Assembly: GCF_002846495.1 (NCBI RefSeq)
Contig: NZ_PJNE01000001.1
Location: 1,488,001-1,552,000, forward strand
DNA length: 64,000 nt
DNA from: Phycicoccus duodecadis
Lineage (GTDB): Bacteria > Actinomycetota > Actinomycetes > Actinomycetales > Dermatophilaceae
Direction of reading: 5' to 3'
Shown here one piece after another: positions 53,260 to 62,941 of this stretch; the first letter of the stretch is position 1, and each line of letters begins with the position of its first letter. Below the pieces are notes generated by a model. That model had not been told where the DNA came from. It did not search any database and saw only the letters and a list, made by a program, of their open reading frames with translations. The position numbers and the translations under genes were made by a program.

Positions 53260-54378
53260 TCACTCCGTCGCGCGAGCAGCCATCTCCGACAAGGCATCCG
53301 CAATCTGACGGTCCCTTCCCTGCGCAGCGTGCTGATACCGCAGCGCGGCGTTCACACTGCTGTGCCCCAGTCGCTGCTGCAACTCCGCAAGTGTGGCTCC
53401 GGCCCTTGCGGCCATCGTCGCTCCGGTGTGCCGCAGGTCGTGAAGGCGTAAGTCAGGCCGCCCCGCAGCGGCCCGTGCGGCAGCCCAAGAACGGTAGAGC
53501 GTTGAGGGCTGAAGGTTCGACACTCCGTCGGCGCCGGGGAACAGCAACGAGTTCCTTTCGCGCCCAACGTAGGTGTCGAGATGAGCCGTCACGAAAGGCA
53601 CAACGTGCGGGGGGATTGACACCGTGCGGGTTCCGGCGGCGGACTTCGGAGTTCCGACGACGGGCCGGCCATGAACCTGCGACACCGCTCGCTCAATCCG
53701 TACGGTTCGGTCCTGCAGGTTGACGTCGCGACGACGCAGCTCGAGAAGCTCGCCGACCCGCAGGGCGCACCATGCGCCGAGGAGTACGAGCGCGCGAAAG
53801 TGGCTAGGCATCGCGCCGGCTATGAGGTCAATCTCAGCCGTCGACGCCGGACGGATCTCACGCGCACGCGTTGTGTTGGAGGCACCGCGGATCCGGCACG
53901 GGTTGGCAGCGATGAGCTCGTCTGCGACCGCGGTGTTCAGAACGGCTTTCAGTAGGGCATAGGAGCGCGCACGCCCTGTCGGCTTGCTGGGGTCCATCTG
54001 GTTCCACCAGGCCCGCACGTCGGCAGTATTGATCTCGGCCATGACCCTGGTCCCGAGGGCCGGGTCGAGGTAGCGCTTCAGCAGGTGTTCATAGCCTTCC
54101 CGAGTCTTCGGTTTGAGCTCCCGCGTGGACACCCAGGTCGACGCGTAGCTGCCAAAGGTCGTGGGTGGTTCTCTTCTCGACGGCTTCGGTCGCTGCCAGT
54201 CACCGCCCGCAACGCGCTGACGCTCAAGGGCCAGCCACCCCTCGGCGTCCGCCTTGGTCGTGAATGTCGTCGGGGCGTTGAGACGTCGAAGGTCAGGTGC
54301 GACGAAGCTCGCCTGGTACCTACCGGAGGGCAGTTTTCTGACCCGGCCAAAGCCGCGTCGGCCCCTAGCCGCGGCCAT
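53260..54378 (-). CDS. Tyrosine site-specific integrase of the tRNA-Thr element
   Basis: A 372-residue phage-type integrase. It has an N-terminal AP2-like arm-binding domain (RKLPSGRYQASFVAPDLRRL), a SAM-like core-binding domain (FGSYASTWVSTRELKPKTRE) and a complete catalytic set: Arg in CALRVGELLEL, HDLRHTGAT (HxxR), RLGHSS (His) and ALRYQHA (Tyr). It lies 154 bases from tRNA-Thr with direct arm repeats in between, so it surely uses the tRNA 3' end as attB. Confidence 0.95.
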   Translation of the reverse strand: MAAARGRRGFGRVRKLPSGRYQASFVAPDLRRLNAPTTFTTKADAEGWLALERQRVAGGDWQRPKPSRREPPTTFGSYASTWVSTRELKPKTREGYEHLLKRYLDPALGTRVMAEINTADVRAWWNQMDPSKPTGRARSYALLKAVLNTAVADELIAANPCRIRGASNTTRAREIRPASTAEIDLIAGAMPSHFRALVLLGAWCALRVGELLELRRRDVNLQDRTVRIERAVSQVHGRPVVGTPKSAAGTRTVSIPPHVVPFVTAHLDTYVGRERNSLLFPGADGVSNLQPSTLYRSWAAARAAAGRPDLRLHDLRHTGATMAARAGATLAELQQRLGHSSVNAALRYQHAAQGRDRQIADALSEMAARATE

Positions 54379-54405
54379 CGTCAGCCCCCACTACGTGCAT
54401 GGGTC

Positions 54406-54425
54406 GTGCCACATACGTGCCACAT
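54406..54425 (+). repeat. Integrase arm-type direct repeats beside tRNA-Thr
   Basis: Two perfect GTGCCACAT units (54406 and 54417), 11 bases apart, lie between the integrase start and the tRNA. GAGTCCACTCC follows at 54448-54458. Similar pairs occur at 35782, 41416 and 50405. Confidence 0.65.
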
Positions 54426-54531
54426 CTCTGGCAAAACGCGTCCAGTTGAGTCCACTCCCGTCCCCGCCTATCGCACCGCGATGCGCCTCATACTCGCAGG
54501 TCAGGGGCCATAGGACAAGCACTTATGTGGG

Positions 54532-54604
54532 AGCTGGCGGGGGGACTCGAACCCCCAACCGCCTGTTTACAAGACAGGTGCGCTACCGGTTGCGCCACGC
54601 CAGC
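54532..54604 (-). tRNA. tRNA-Thr (anticodon TGT)
   Basis: A 73-base tRNA on the minus strand. The acceptor stem GCTGGCG pairs with CGCCAGC (discriminator T), the D-arm is GCGC...GCGC, the anticodon stem CCTGT/ACAGG holds loop CTTGTAA (anticodon TGT, threonine), and the T-arm is GGGGG TTCGAGT CCCCC. CCA is not encoded. It is the attB site of the island; three copies of its 3' part lie at 33136, 35667 and 41301. All three have G where this tRNA has C in the variable region. Confidence 0.96.
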
Positions 54605-54699
54605 CCGCCGGTCCCCCGGCGGCCCCACACTCTACTGGCCGCCCCTCGGGACGCCGTCTGTGAGACGGCTCAGCGCCCGACCCCGTCATCGGCTCCGCC

Positions 54700-56685
54700 A
54701 TGGAGCAGGATCGAGCCGTGCACGCTGAGCCTCCCGCCGAGACCGACGCCGACGCCGCCACTCCCCCGGCGCCCGACGCCGCCACGCCGCCGGTCCCCGG
54801 GACCCCCGTCCACCGGGCCGGCCTGCCCACCCTCGTCCTGGGCGCGATCGGCGTCGTCTTCGGCGACATCGGCACCAGCCCCCTCTACGCGATGAAGACG
54901 GTCTTCGCGATCGACGACGGCGTCGTGCGCCCCACCGCCGACGACGTCTACGGCGTCATCTCCCTCATCGTCTGGAGCCTGACCCTCGTCGTCTCGGTCA
55001 AGTACGTGCTGTTCATCCTGCGGGCCGACAACGACGGCGAGGGCGGCGTCCTGGCCCTGGCGCACCTGGCCCGGCAGGGGCTGCGCCCGGGGGGGCGGCG
55101 CTGGCGGCTGGCGATGCTCCTCGGCGTCCTCGGAGCCTCGCTGTTCTACGGGGACAGCCTGATCACCCCGGCCATCTCGGTGCTCTCGGCCATCGAGGGC
55201 CTCGAGGTCAGCACGCCCGCCGTCGCCCACCTCGTCGTCCCGGTCGGGGCCGCCGTCATCACGGCCCTGTTCGTGGTGCAGCGCTTCGGGACCGAGGTCG
55301 TCGGTCGCGCCTTCGGGCCCGTGATGGTGCTGTGGTTCGCCGTGCTGGCCGCCCTCGGCATCGGCCCGGTGCTGCGCGACCCGGCCGTGCTGCTGGGCCT
55401 CTCACCGCACTACGCCGTGCTCTTCGTGCTCCGGCACCCGCTCGTCGCGTTCGTGGCGATGGGGGCGGTCGTCCTGGTCATCACCGGCGCCGAGGCCCTC
55501 TACGCCGACATGGGGCACTTCGGCACGCGCGCCATCCGGGTCGCCTGGTTCGCCCTGGCCTTCCCGGCCCTCACGCTCAACTACCTCGGCCAGGCCGCCG
55601 AGATCCTGCGCGACCCGGGCACGTCCGCGAGCCCGTTCTTCCTCCTCGCGCCGGGCTGGGCCCAGGTCCCGCTGGTCGTCCTGGCCACGCTGGCCACCGT
55701 CATCGCCTCGCAGGCCGTCATCTCGGGGGCCTTCTCGATGTCGCGCCAGGGCGAGCGGCTCGGCTTCATCCCTCGCCTGACCATCCGGCAGACCTCGCAG
55801 AGCGAGGGCGGCCAGATCTACGCGCCGGCGGTGAACTGGCTGCTGTTCGCGGGCGTGATCGTGCTGCTCGTGGCGTTCCGCTCGTCCGAGCGCCTGGCCA
55901 CCGCCTACGGGCTGGCCGTCACCGGCACCTTCCTCATCACCACGACCCTGTTCCTCTTCCTGGCCCGCACCCGGTGGGCCTGGTCGACCCGTCGGATGGT
56001 GGCCTTCGCGGTGCCGATCTACCTGCTCGAGGCCGTGTTCTTCGCGGCGAACCTCACCAAGGTCGCGACCGGCGGCTGGTTGCCGTTGCTCGTCGCCGGC
56101 ACGGTCTGCACCCTGATGCTCACCTGGTCGACCGGGCGCGACCTCGTCACCGAGCGTCGTCGCAAGCTCGAAGGGCCCATCGGCCCGTTCATCGACTGGC
56201 TGCACACCGACCCCGTGTCGCGGGTCGAGGGCACGGCGGTCTTCCTGCACCCGGACAACCGCACGACGCCGCTGGCGTTCCGCGAGAACGCGCGCTTCAA
56301 CCACGTCATCCACGAGAACGTCTGGATCGTCTCGACCACCTCCGAGAACCACCCGCACGTGCCCGACGAGGAGCGCGTGGTCGTCGACCACCTCGGCGAC
56401 CCCTATGACGCCATCGCGCACCTCACGCTGCGCTTCGGCTTCCAGGACGACGTCGACGTACCCGCCGGCCTGCGCCTGGCCGCCGCGCAGGGCCACGACA
56501 TCGACGTCGACGGCGCCACCTACTTCGTCTCGCGGATCACCCTGCACTCGAGCGACCGGCCGGGGATGAGCCGCTGGCGCAAGCGGGTCTTCCTCGGCCT
56601 GGCCCGCAATGCCGCATCCCCGGTCGAGTACTTCCGCCTCCCCATCGACCGCGTGGTCGTGATGGGCGCCCAGGTCCGGTTCTGA
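54700..56685 (+). CDS. kup: KUP-family potassium uptake transporter
   Basis: A 661-residue KUP/HAK transporter. After an acidic, Pro-rich N-terminus comes the family signature GVVFGDIGTSPLYAMKTVF near residue 50, about 12 membrane segments, and a cytoplasmic C-terminal domain. The motif GDSLITPAISVLSA and the ALYADMGHFG loop are present. It imports K+ with protons. A 95-base leader separates it from the tRNA; no c-di-AMP riboswitch could be recognised. Confidence 0.95.
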   Translation: MEQDRAVHAEPPAETDADAATPPAPDAATPPVPGTPVHRAGLPTLVLGAIGVVFGDIGTSPLYAMKTVFAIDDGVVRPTADDVYGVISLIVWSLTLVVSVKYVLFILRADNDGEGGVLALAHLARQGLRPGGRRWRLAMLLGVLGASLFYGDSLITPAISVLSAIEGLEVSTPAVAHLVVPVGAAVITALFVVQRFGTEVVGRAFGPVMVLWFAVLAALGIGPVLRDPAVLLGLSPHYAVLFVLRHPLVAFVAMGAVVLVITGAEALYADMGHFGTRAIRVAWFALAFPALTLNYLGQAAEILRDPGTSASPFFLLAPGWAQVPLVVLATLATVIASQAVISGAFSMSRQGERLGFIPRLTIRQTSQSEGGQIYAPAVNWLLFAGVIVLLVAFRSSERLATAYGLAVTGTFLITTTLFLFLARTRWAWSTRRMVAFAVPIYLLEAVFFAANLTKVATGGWLPLLVAGTVCTLMLTWSTGRDLVTERRRKLEGPIGPFIDWLHTDPVSRVEGTAVFLHPDNRTTPLAFRENARFNHVIHENVWIVSTTSENHPHVPDEERVVVDHLGDPYDAIAHLTLRFGFQDDVDVPAGLRLAAAQGHDIDVDGATYFVSRITLHSSDRPGMSRWRKRVFLGLARNAASPVEYFRLPIDRVVVMGAQVRF

Positions 56686-56702
56686 CCGCCCCCGGGGTCA
56701 GA
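56681..56702. terminator. Bidirectional hairpin that contains both stop codons
   Basis: TCTGACC and GGTCAGA, with additional CC/GG pairs inside, form an inverted repeat. The TGA of kup and the TGA of the convergent LCP gene lie in opposite arms. Only 12 bases separate the genes, so this hairpin can end both transcripts. Confidence 0.5.
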
Positions 56703-57795
56703 GGCGGGCGTCCTTGAAGGCCGTGAAGACCGCCCGCGTGGTGGGGGTGACCTTCACGATGGACTGGCCGTCGCCGCTGGTGCCGATGGCCCCGGGCACG
56801 ACGGTGTGCTGCACCTTGGCCGGGTCGATCCGGTAGAAGGCCGCGAGGAAGGTCAGGGCCGTCTCGGCGTCGACGTCGGTCTGCGCGTACTTGCTGACGA
56901 TGCTCATCTCCTTCGGCAGCCCCGCGGGCCCCGCCAGCCGGGCGGCCACCCCGCCGGCGATGAGGATCTCCTGCTGGTGGCGCGAGCGGTCGAAGTCGCC
57001 GTTCGGGAACGCATGCCGCTCACGGGCGTACGCCAGGGCGGTCCCGCCGTCGGCGACCTGACGGCCCTGCTTGACCTTCAGCAGGTTCAGGAACGTGAAG
57101 GCCTTCTCGACGACCAGTGACAGCCCGCCGGACTCGTTGACGATGCTCCCGAACCCGTCGAACCCCGTGACGACGTAGCCCTGGAGGTCGATGCCACTGA
57201 GGTTCTCGATGGTCCGGGCCTCGGCCGGGCCGCCCCCGTACGCGAAGGCCGCGTTGATCTTCGAGGTGCCCCCGGTCGACAACGGCACGTACAGGTCGCG
57301 GGGGATGCCCACGATGCCGGCGCCACCCCGGCCGTCGAGCCCGATGATCTGCAGCGAGTCGGTGCGGCTGCCCTTGAGGCTGCCGCCCCGCGCGTCCGAG
57401 CCCATGACCAGCATGAACCGCGGGAAGCGGCCGAGGTCGGTGCCCTTGCCGAGCGAGGGCCACCAGCCCCCCACCACGCGCCACCGGGGGCCGACGGCCA
57501 GGGTCACGTCCTCGCCCGAGGTGACGACCGCGACCTTCTCCTTCATCCAGGTGCCGAGGGTGGCGGTGGCCTGGACCCCCGTCCGGCCCGCGTAGACCTT
57601 CGCGACGGCCGCGGTGAGGGCCGCGTCGGCGCCCGCGACGACCACCGCGGGGGTGGGCGTGGGCGTCGGGCTCGCCGAGGTCGGGGCGGCCGACGACGAC
57701 CCGGCCGCGGTCGGCGCGGTCGGGCCGCCGCCACCGGAGCACCCGGCCGCGAGCGCGAGGACGACGACGAGGGCCAGCGGGGCACGGGTGCGCAT
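56698..57795 (-). CDS. LCP (LytR-CpsA-Psr) family lipoprotein
   Basis: A 365-residue protein. The start ATG 57795 gives a lipoprotein signal (LALVVVLALAAGCSGGGG), a Thr/Pro-rich linker and an LCP catalytic domain: FMLVMGSDARGGSLKGSRTDS (conserved Asp and Arg), IPRDLYVPL and DFDRSRHQQEIL. LCP proteins attach glycopolymers such as teichoic acid or arabinogalactan to peptidoglycan. It is unusual for the family to use a lipid anchor in place of an N-terminal membrane helix. Convergent with kup. Confidence 0.92.
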   Translation of the reverse strand: MRTRAPLALVVVLALAAGCSGGGGPTAPTAAGSSSAAPTSASPTPTPTPAVVVAGADAALTAAVAKVYAGRTGVQATATLGTWMKEKVAVVTSGEDVTLAVGPRWRVVGGWWPSLGKGTDLGRFPRFMLVMGSDARGGSLKGSRTDSLQIIGLDGRGGAGIVGIPRDLYVPLSTGGTSKINAAFAYGGGPAEARTIENLSGIDLQGYVVTGFDGFGSIVNESGGLSLVVEKAFTFLNLLKVKQGRQVADGGTALAYARERHAFPNGDFDRSRHQQEILIAGGVAARLAGPAGLPKEMSIVSKYAQTDVDAETALTFLAAFYRIDPAKVQHTVVPGAIGTSGDGQSIVKVTPTTRAVFTAFKDARL

Positions 57796-57853
57796 GGCCG
57801 AGAGGGTAAACGCCCCGCCGGAGTGGGGGCGAGCAGGCGGCCGAAGCCGCAGG

Positions 57854-59314
57854 TCAGGCCGTGTCGGACTCGACGCGCCGCTGCGGCGCACCGCGCATCC
57901 GGCGGTCCCAGGGCGCCGCCAGGAACTCGCCCAGCACGGTGGCGGTGGCGATGGCGAGCAGTGCCGCACCCGCCCCGAGCAGCGTGGTGATGCCGGACTG
58001 AAGCGAGAGCAGCCCCTGGTCCGAGCCCGGCGCGACCATCTGGTACAGCCCGCGGAAGATCGTCAGACCGGGGAGCAGGCCGAAGCTGGCCGGCACCACG
58101 AGGACCATCGACGGCGCGTCCATCCGCTGGGCCACCAGGCGCCCGAGGACGCCCACCGCCACCGCCCCGAGCCCGGTGGCCGTGACCGGGCCGACGTCGA
58201 AGACGCGGGTCAGCAGCGCCACCAGGACCACCCCGACCACGGTCAGCGCCCCCGTGGGCACGACCAGCCGGCGCCGGCTCTGCACGGTGACCGCCGCGGC
58301 CAGCCCCACGACCAGCGCTCCGAGGACGGCCGGCACGATGGGCGCCTGCGTGACCCGCAGGTCGAGGACCGCGGGCGACACGAACGGCGCGCCGGTGGAC
58401 GTGATGAGGGTCAGCAGCATCCCCAGCCCGGCCGCGATCCCGATGATCAGCCCGGTGAGCGACAGCAGCACCGCCAGCAGCCGGCCGGCCCCGGTGAGCG
58501 GGTAGCCGAAGATGACGTCCTCGATCGCCGCCGCCATGGTGCGCCCGGGCAGCATCGCCACGATGCCGCCGGCGACGACGAACGCGAAGTCCCTCTCGCC
58601 CAGAGGGATGACCCCGAGCGCACCCAGGGAGAACGCGCCCCCGGCCAGCAGCGTGGCGGCCATCGCGTTGATGGCGTTGCCGTAGAACTCCGGCAGGCCG
58701 ATCCGCTGGTGGGTGCGCGCGATGCCGGCGACGGCCAGCACGACCACCACCGTGACGAGGGCCGCGCTCACACCGGCACCGATGATGACGGCGACGGCCG
58801 CCGCGAGGAAGGCGTTGGCCACCGAGACCGCCCACGCCGGGAAGTTGCGCGCGTGCCGCTCGATCGAGCGCAGCCGCTCGCGGGCCTCGGGCGGCATGAC
58901 CTCGCCGGCCACCAGGGACTGCACCAGCCGGTGCACGGCCACGAGCCGGGCGTAGTCGTGCCGGCTGTGCCGCACGACCTTCAGCAGGGTGTGCGGGCTG
59001 CCGTCGCTGCTGGTGGCCTGCACCAGGATGGACTGCAGGGTGATGTCGAGCTCGATGCGGTCGACACCGGCCGCCGCGGCCACCGCCGCGATGCTGCCCT
59101 CGACCTGGGGCGCGCCGGCCCCGCAGCGCAGCATCAGCTCGCCGACCTTGACCGCCAGCTCGAGGCCGTCGCGGACCGCCTGGTCCTCACCGGCCCGGCC
59201 AGGGATGCGGGCGTGCCGGTAGGGCGTGCGCCGCAGCAGGTCGGCCATCGGCATCGGCTCGGTCGGGTAGTCGCCCCTCAGGATGCGGGGGCGGCGCTGG
59301 CGGGGGTCGCTCAT
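57854..59314 (-). CDS. ThrE-like threonine/serine exporter
   Basis: A 486-residue protein with a soluble N-terminal ThrE domain (DUF1212-type; GAGAPQVEGSIAAVAAAAGV near residue 65) followed by about ten membrane segments in two halves, as in Corynebacterium ThrE. It would export threonine, serine or related compounds. The start ATG 59314 overlaps the stop of the Ser/Thr kinase gene, so both are produced together. Confidence 0.9.
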   Translation of the reverse strand: MSDPRQRRPRILRGDYPTEPMPMADLLRRTPYRHARIPGRAGEDQAVRDGLELAVKVGELMLRCGAGAPQVEGSIAAVAAAAGVDRIELDITLQSILVQATSSDGSPHTLLKVVRHSRHDYARLVAVHRLVQSLVAGEVMPPEARERLRSIERHARNFPAWAVSVANAFLAAAVAVIIGAGVSAALVTVVVVLAVAGIARTHQRIGLPEFYGNAINAMAATLLAGGAFSLGALGVIPLGERDFAFVVAGGIVAMLPGRTMAAAIEDVIFGYPLTGAGRLLAVLLSLTGLIIGIAAGLGMLLTLITSTGAPFVSPAVLDLRVTQAPIVPAVLGALVVGLAAAVTVQSRRRLVVPTGALTVVGVVLVALLTRVFDVGPVTATGLGAVAVGVLGRLVAQRMDAPSMVLVVPASFGLLPGLTIFRGLYQMVAPGSDQGLLSLQSGITTLLGAGAALLAIATATVLGEFLAAPWDRRMRGAPQRRVESDTA

Positions 59315-61017
59315 ATCGCCGGCACCACCGAGTCGACCCAGCCGGGCGCCTGCCCGAGCGGCCACCACACGGGGGCGCCGCGGCTGACGGCGACGGCGAC
59401 CAGGACCGCGCCCGCCAGCAGGGCCCCGACCACGATGGCCTGGCGCACGTTCGGGTGACCGGTCATCCCGCGCACCAGGCTGCGCGAGCCGCGGCGCAGG
59501 CTCGCGCCACCGGGCCCCCACCAGGCCGTGAGGGCCGTGAAGACGGCCGCCACCAGCAGCGGCACCGGGCTGTCGGCCGGGACCGACCGGGACTGCACGG
59601 TCTCGACCACCAGGGCGGTGGCGAACATCGCGCACACCCCGACCAGCAGCGGGACCAGGAGCGTGACGACCGCTCCGAGCGCGCCGACCAGCACGTGCCA
59701 CGGCGTGGTGACGACGGCCAGCGCGACATCGCTGCCGCGCTCGCCCCGGGCGTGCCGGCGCACCACGAGTGACGTCACCGAACGGTCGGCGGTGCGGGCC
59801 AGGACGATCCAGCCGGCCAGCACCAGCAGCGCCGCCAGGGGCGCGGCCACCGCGAGGCCGGCGAGCAGCCCGAGCAGGGCCAGCAGGGTGCCGGAGCGGG
59901 TCGGCATCCCGATGCGGGGGTCGGCGCGGACCTCGAGGGCGTCGTCCTCGTCGTCGTCGCGCCAGGCAGCGGGCGGCAGCGCCGGCCGCTGCTGGACGGG
60001 GGGCAGGGCCACCCTCGGCGGGGCCGGCGCGGGCAGGCCGTACCCGGGCGGCGTGGTGTCGACCGGCGGGTTCACCGGCGGTGGCGGCTGGGTGGGCAGC
60101 TGCGCCGTGCGGGCACCGAGGACCTCGGTCGACGGGCGGCTGCGGCGCACCTCGATGGCGGCGGTGGCCGGGGCCCCGTGCGCGTACGACTCCAGCGCGC
60201 GGACGACCTCGTCGTGGTGCGGGCGCTCCCCGGGGTGGGGCGAAAGGGCGGCATACAGGAGGGGCTCGATGCGCGGGTCGACGGCCACCAGGTCAGGCTC
60301 GCCGGCCGCCACCCGGGCCAGCACCGCGCTCATCCCGCCCCGGCCGAAGGGTGGCGTGCCGCTGGCCGCGAACGCGGTGGTGGCCGCCCACCCCCACCAG
60401 TCGGTGGCCGGCGTGACGTCGTCACCGTGCACCACCTCGGGCGCGAGGTAGCCCGGCGTCCCCATCACGAGCCCGGCACTGGTGAGCCGGATGTCGTCGA
60501 CCAGGTGCGCGATGCCGAAGTCGATGAGCACGGGGTCGCCGTCGACGAGCAGGACGTTGCCGGGTTTGACGTCGCGGTGCACGACGCCCGCCGAGTGGAT
60601 GGCGTCGAGCGCCTCGGCCAGCCCCTCGGCCACCCGGTGCAGCTCCGCGGGCGAGAGCGGGCCACGCTCGTCGACCCGCTCGTCGAGCGAGGGGCCGTCG
60701 ACGAAGCGGGTGACGACGTACGGGGTGGGGCCGTCGACGTCGGCGTCCACCACGGGCGCCACCCGGGGGCTGCGGATGCGGCTCAGGGTGTCGACCTCGC
60801 GAGCGAGGCGCGCACGGGCGTCGGGGTCGTCGGCCACGTGCTGGCGCAGCAGCTTGAGCGCGTAGGCCCGGCCCTGCCGGTCGAGCGCCAGGTGCACCAC
60901 GCCCATCCCGCCCTCGCCGAGGCGCTGGACCAGCCGGTACTGCCCGAGCCGCGCGTGCGCGCGCCGCTCGTCGGTCACCTCCGGCCCGGGGCCGTCGGCG
61001 TGGGCGTCGGCGGTCAT
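59311..61017 (-). CDS. Hanks-type Ser/Thr protein kinase, membrane-bound
   Basis: A 568-residue kinase. Subdomains are GEGGMGVVHLALD (P-loop), ALKLLR (Lys), HRDVKPGNVLL (catalytic loop), DFGIAHL and MGTPGYLAPE. A Pro-rich linker (about 290-350) precedes four hydrophobic segments in the C-terminal 200 residues; PASTA repeats are absent. It is coupled to the ThrE-like exporter, so the exporter is a possible phosphorylation target. Confidence 0.92.
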   Translation of the reverse strand: MTADAHADGPGPEVTDERRAHARLGQYRLVQRLGEGGMGVVHLALDRQGRAYALKLLRQHVADDPDARARLAREVDTLSRIRSPRVAPVVDADVDGPTPYVVTRFVDGPSLDERVDERGPLSPAELHRVAEGLAEALDAIHSAGVVHRDVKPGNVLLVDGDPVLIDFGIAHLVDDIRLTSAGLVMGTPGYLAPEVVHGDDVTPATDWWGWAATTAFAASGTPPFGRGGMSAVLARVAAGEPDLVAVDPRIEPLLYAALSPHPGERPHHDEVVRALESYAHGAPATAAIEVRRSRPSTEVLGARTAQLPTQPPPPVNPPVDTTPPGYGLPAPAPPRVALPPVQQRPALPPAAWRDDDEDDALEVRADPRIGMPTRSGTLLALLGLLAGLAVAAPLAALLVLAGWIVLARTADRSVTSLVVRRHARGERGSDVALAVVTTPWHVLVGALGAVVTLLVPLLVGVCAMFATALVVETVQSRSVPADSPVPLLVAAVFTALTAWWGPGGASLRRGSRSLVRGMTGHPNVRQAIVVGALLAGAVLVAVAVSRGAPVWWPLGQAPGWVDSVVPAI

Positions 61018-61082
61018 GCCTCCACGGTAGGGGGTCGGCCTGGGCGGGGGCTGGAGGCGGCGGCGCCCCGGCGACGGCCGGG

Positions 61083-61511
61083 CTACTGCTGGATGTAGTC
61101 GCGCAGCTGGTCGCGCTCGGCCTGCAGGGTGTCGATGCGGAACTTCACGATGTCGCCGATGCTGACGATCGCGCCCAGGGACCCGTCGACCAGGACGGGG
61201 ACGTGGCGGATGCGGCGGTCGGTCATCATCCCGGCCATGTCCTCGAGGGAGTCCTCGGGAGTACAGGTGTGCACCTCGGCGGTCATGATCGACGAGACGG
61301 GGGCGTCGACCAGCGCGGCGCCGTCGGTGTGCAGGTGGCGCACGACGTCGCGCTCGCTGACGATCCCGTGGACGCTGGTGCCGTCGTCGCTGACGACCAC
61401 GGCGCCGATGCGGTGCTCGGACAGGAGGGCGAGGAGCTCGGCCACGGTGGCGTCGGGACGCACCGTGACGACGGCCCCGCCCTTGCGCTTGACGACGTCG
61501 GCGATCCTCAT
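61083..61511 (-). CDS. CBS-domain protein
   Basis: A 142-residue protein of two CBS domains (GAVVVSDDGTSVHGIVSERD and RHVPVLVDGSLGAIVSIGDI). Pairs of CBS domains bind adenine nucleotides and act as energy or ligand sensors. The C-terminal tail is a charged helix. The start ATG 61511 is chosen; the longer open frame is antisense to the ATPase gene. No partner enzyme is adjacent. Confidence 0.9.
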   Translation of the reverse strand: MRIADVVKRKGGAVVTVRPDATVAELLALLSEHRIGAVVVSDDGTSVHGIVSERDVVRHLHTDGAALVDAPVSSIMTAEVHTCTPEDSLEDMAGMMTDRRIRHVPVLVDGSLGAIVSIGDIVKFRIDTLQAERDQLRDYIQQ

Positions 61512-61712
61512 GCGCCCACCGTAGGGCGGTCGGCCGCGACGCGCCAGAGATGGGCGGCGCGGCGATCCGGTCGTCGGGCGGACGCCCCTCCCCACGACCC
61601 CGCGGCGCGGGCTATCCTCGAAAGACCGTGTGCACCGACGCAGACGGGAGCTCCACCCTTTACAACGGATCGTCCGGCACGTTCCTGCCGGTGAAGGAAA
61701 GGCAAAGACGCC

Positions 61713-62813
<1,101 letters not shown>

Positions 62814-62842
62814 CCCAGCCCGCCGGCCCGACGACGTGGACG

Positions 62843-62873
62843 GCGCCCCGGACGAGCACCTCGTCCGGGGCGT
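62843..62873 (+). terminator. Strong hairpin terminator after the MsmK-like gene
   Basis: GCCCCGGACGAG (62845-62856) and CTCGTCCGGGGC (62860-62871) form a perfect 12-base-pair stem with a three-base loop, 30 bases after the stop codon. Confidence 0.75.
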
Positions 62874-62941
62874 CGTCGCGTCGGCCCTCCCCCGACCTCC
62901 CCTCCGCCCGTCCGCCCACGACCTCGCCCGCTGGAGCACCG

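Noticed and set aside
54605..54699. c-di-AMP (ydaO) riboswitch before kup
   Set aside because: The 95-base leader is too short and shows none of the conserved ydaO elements.
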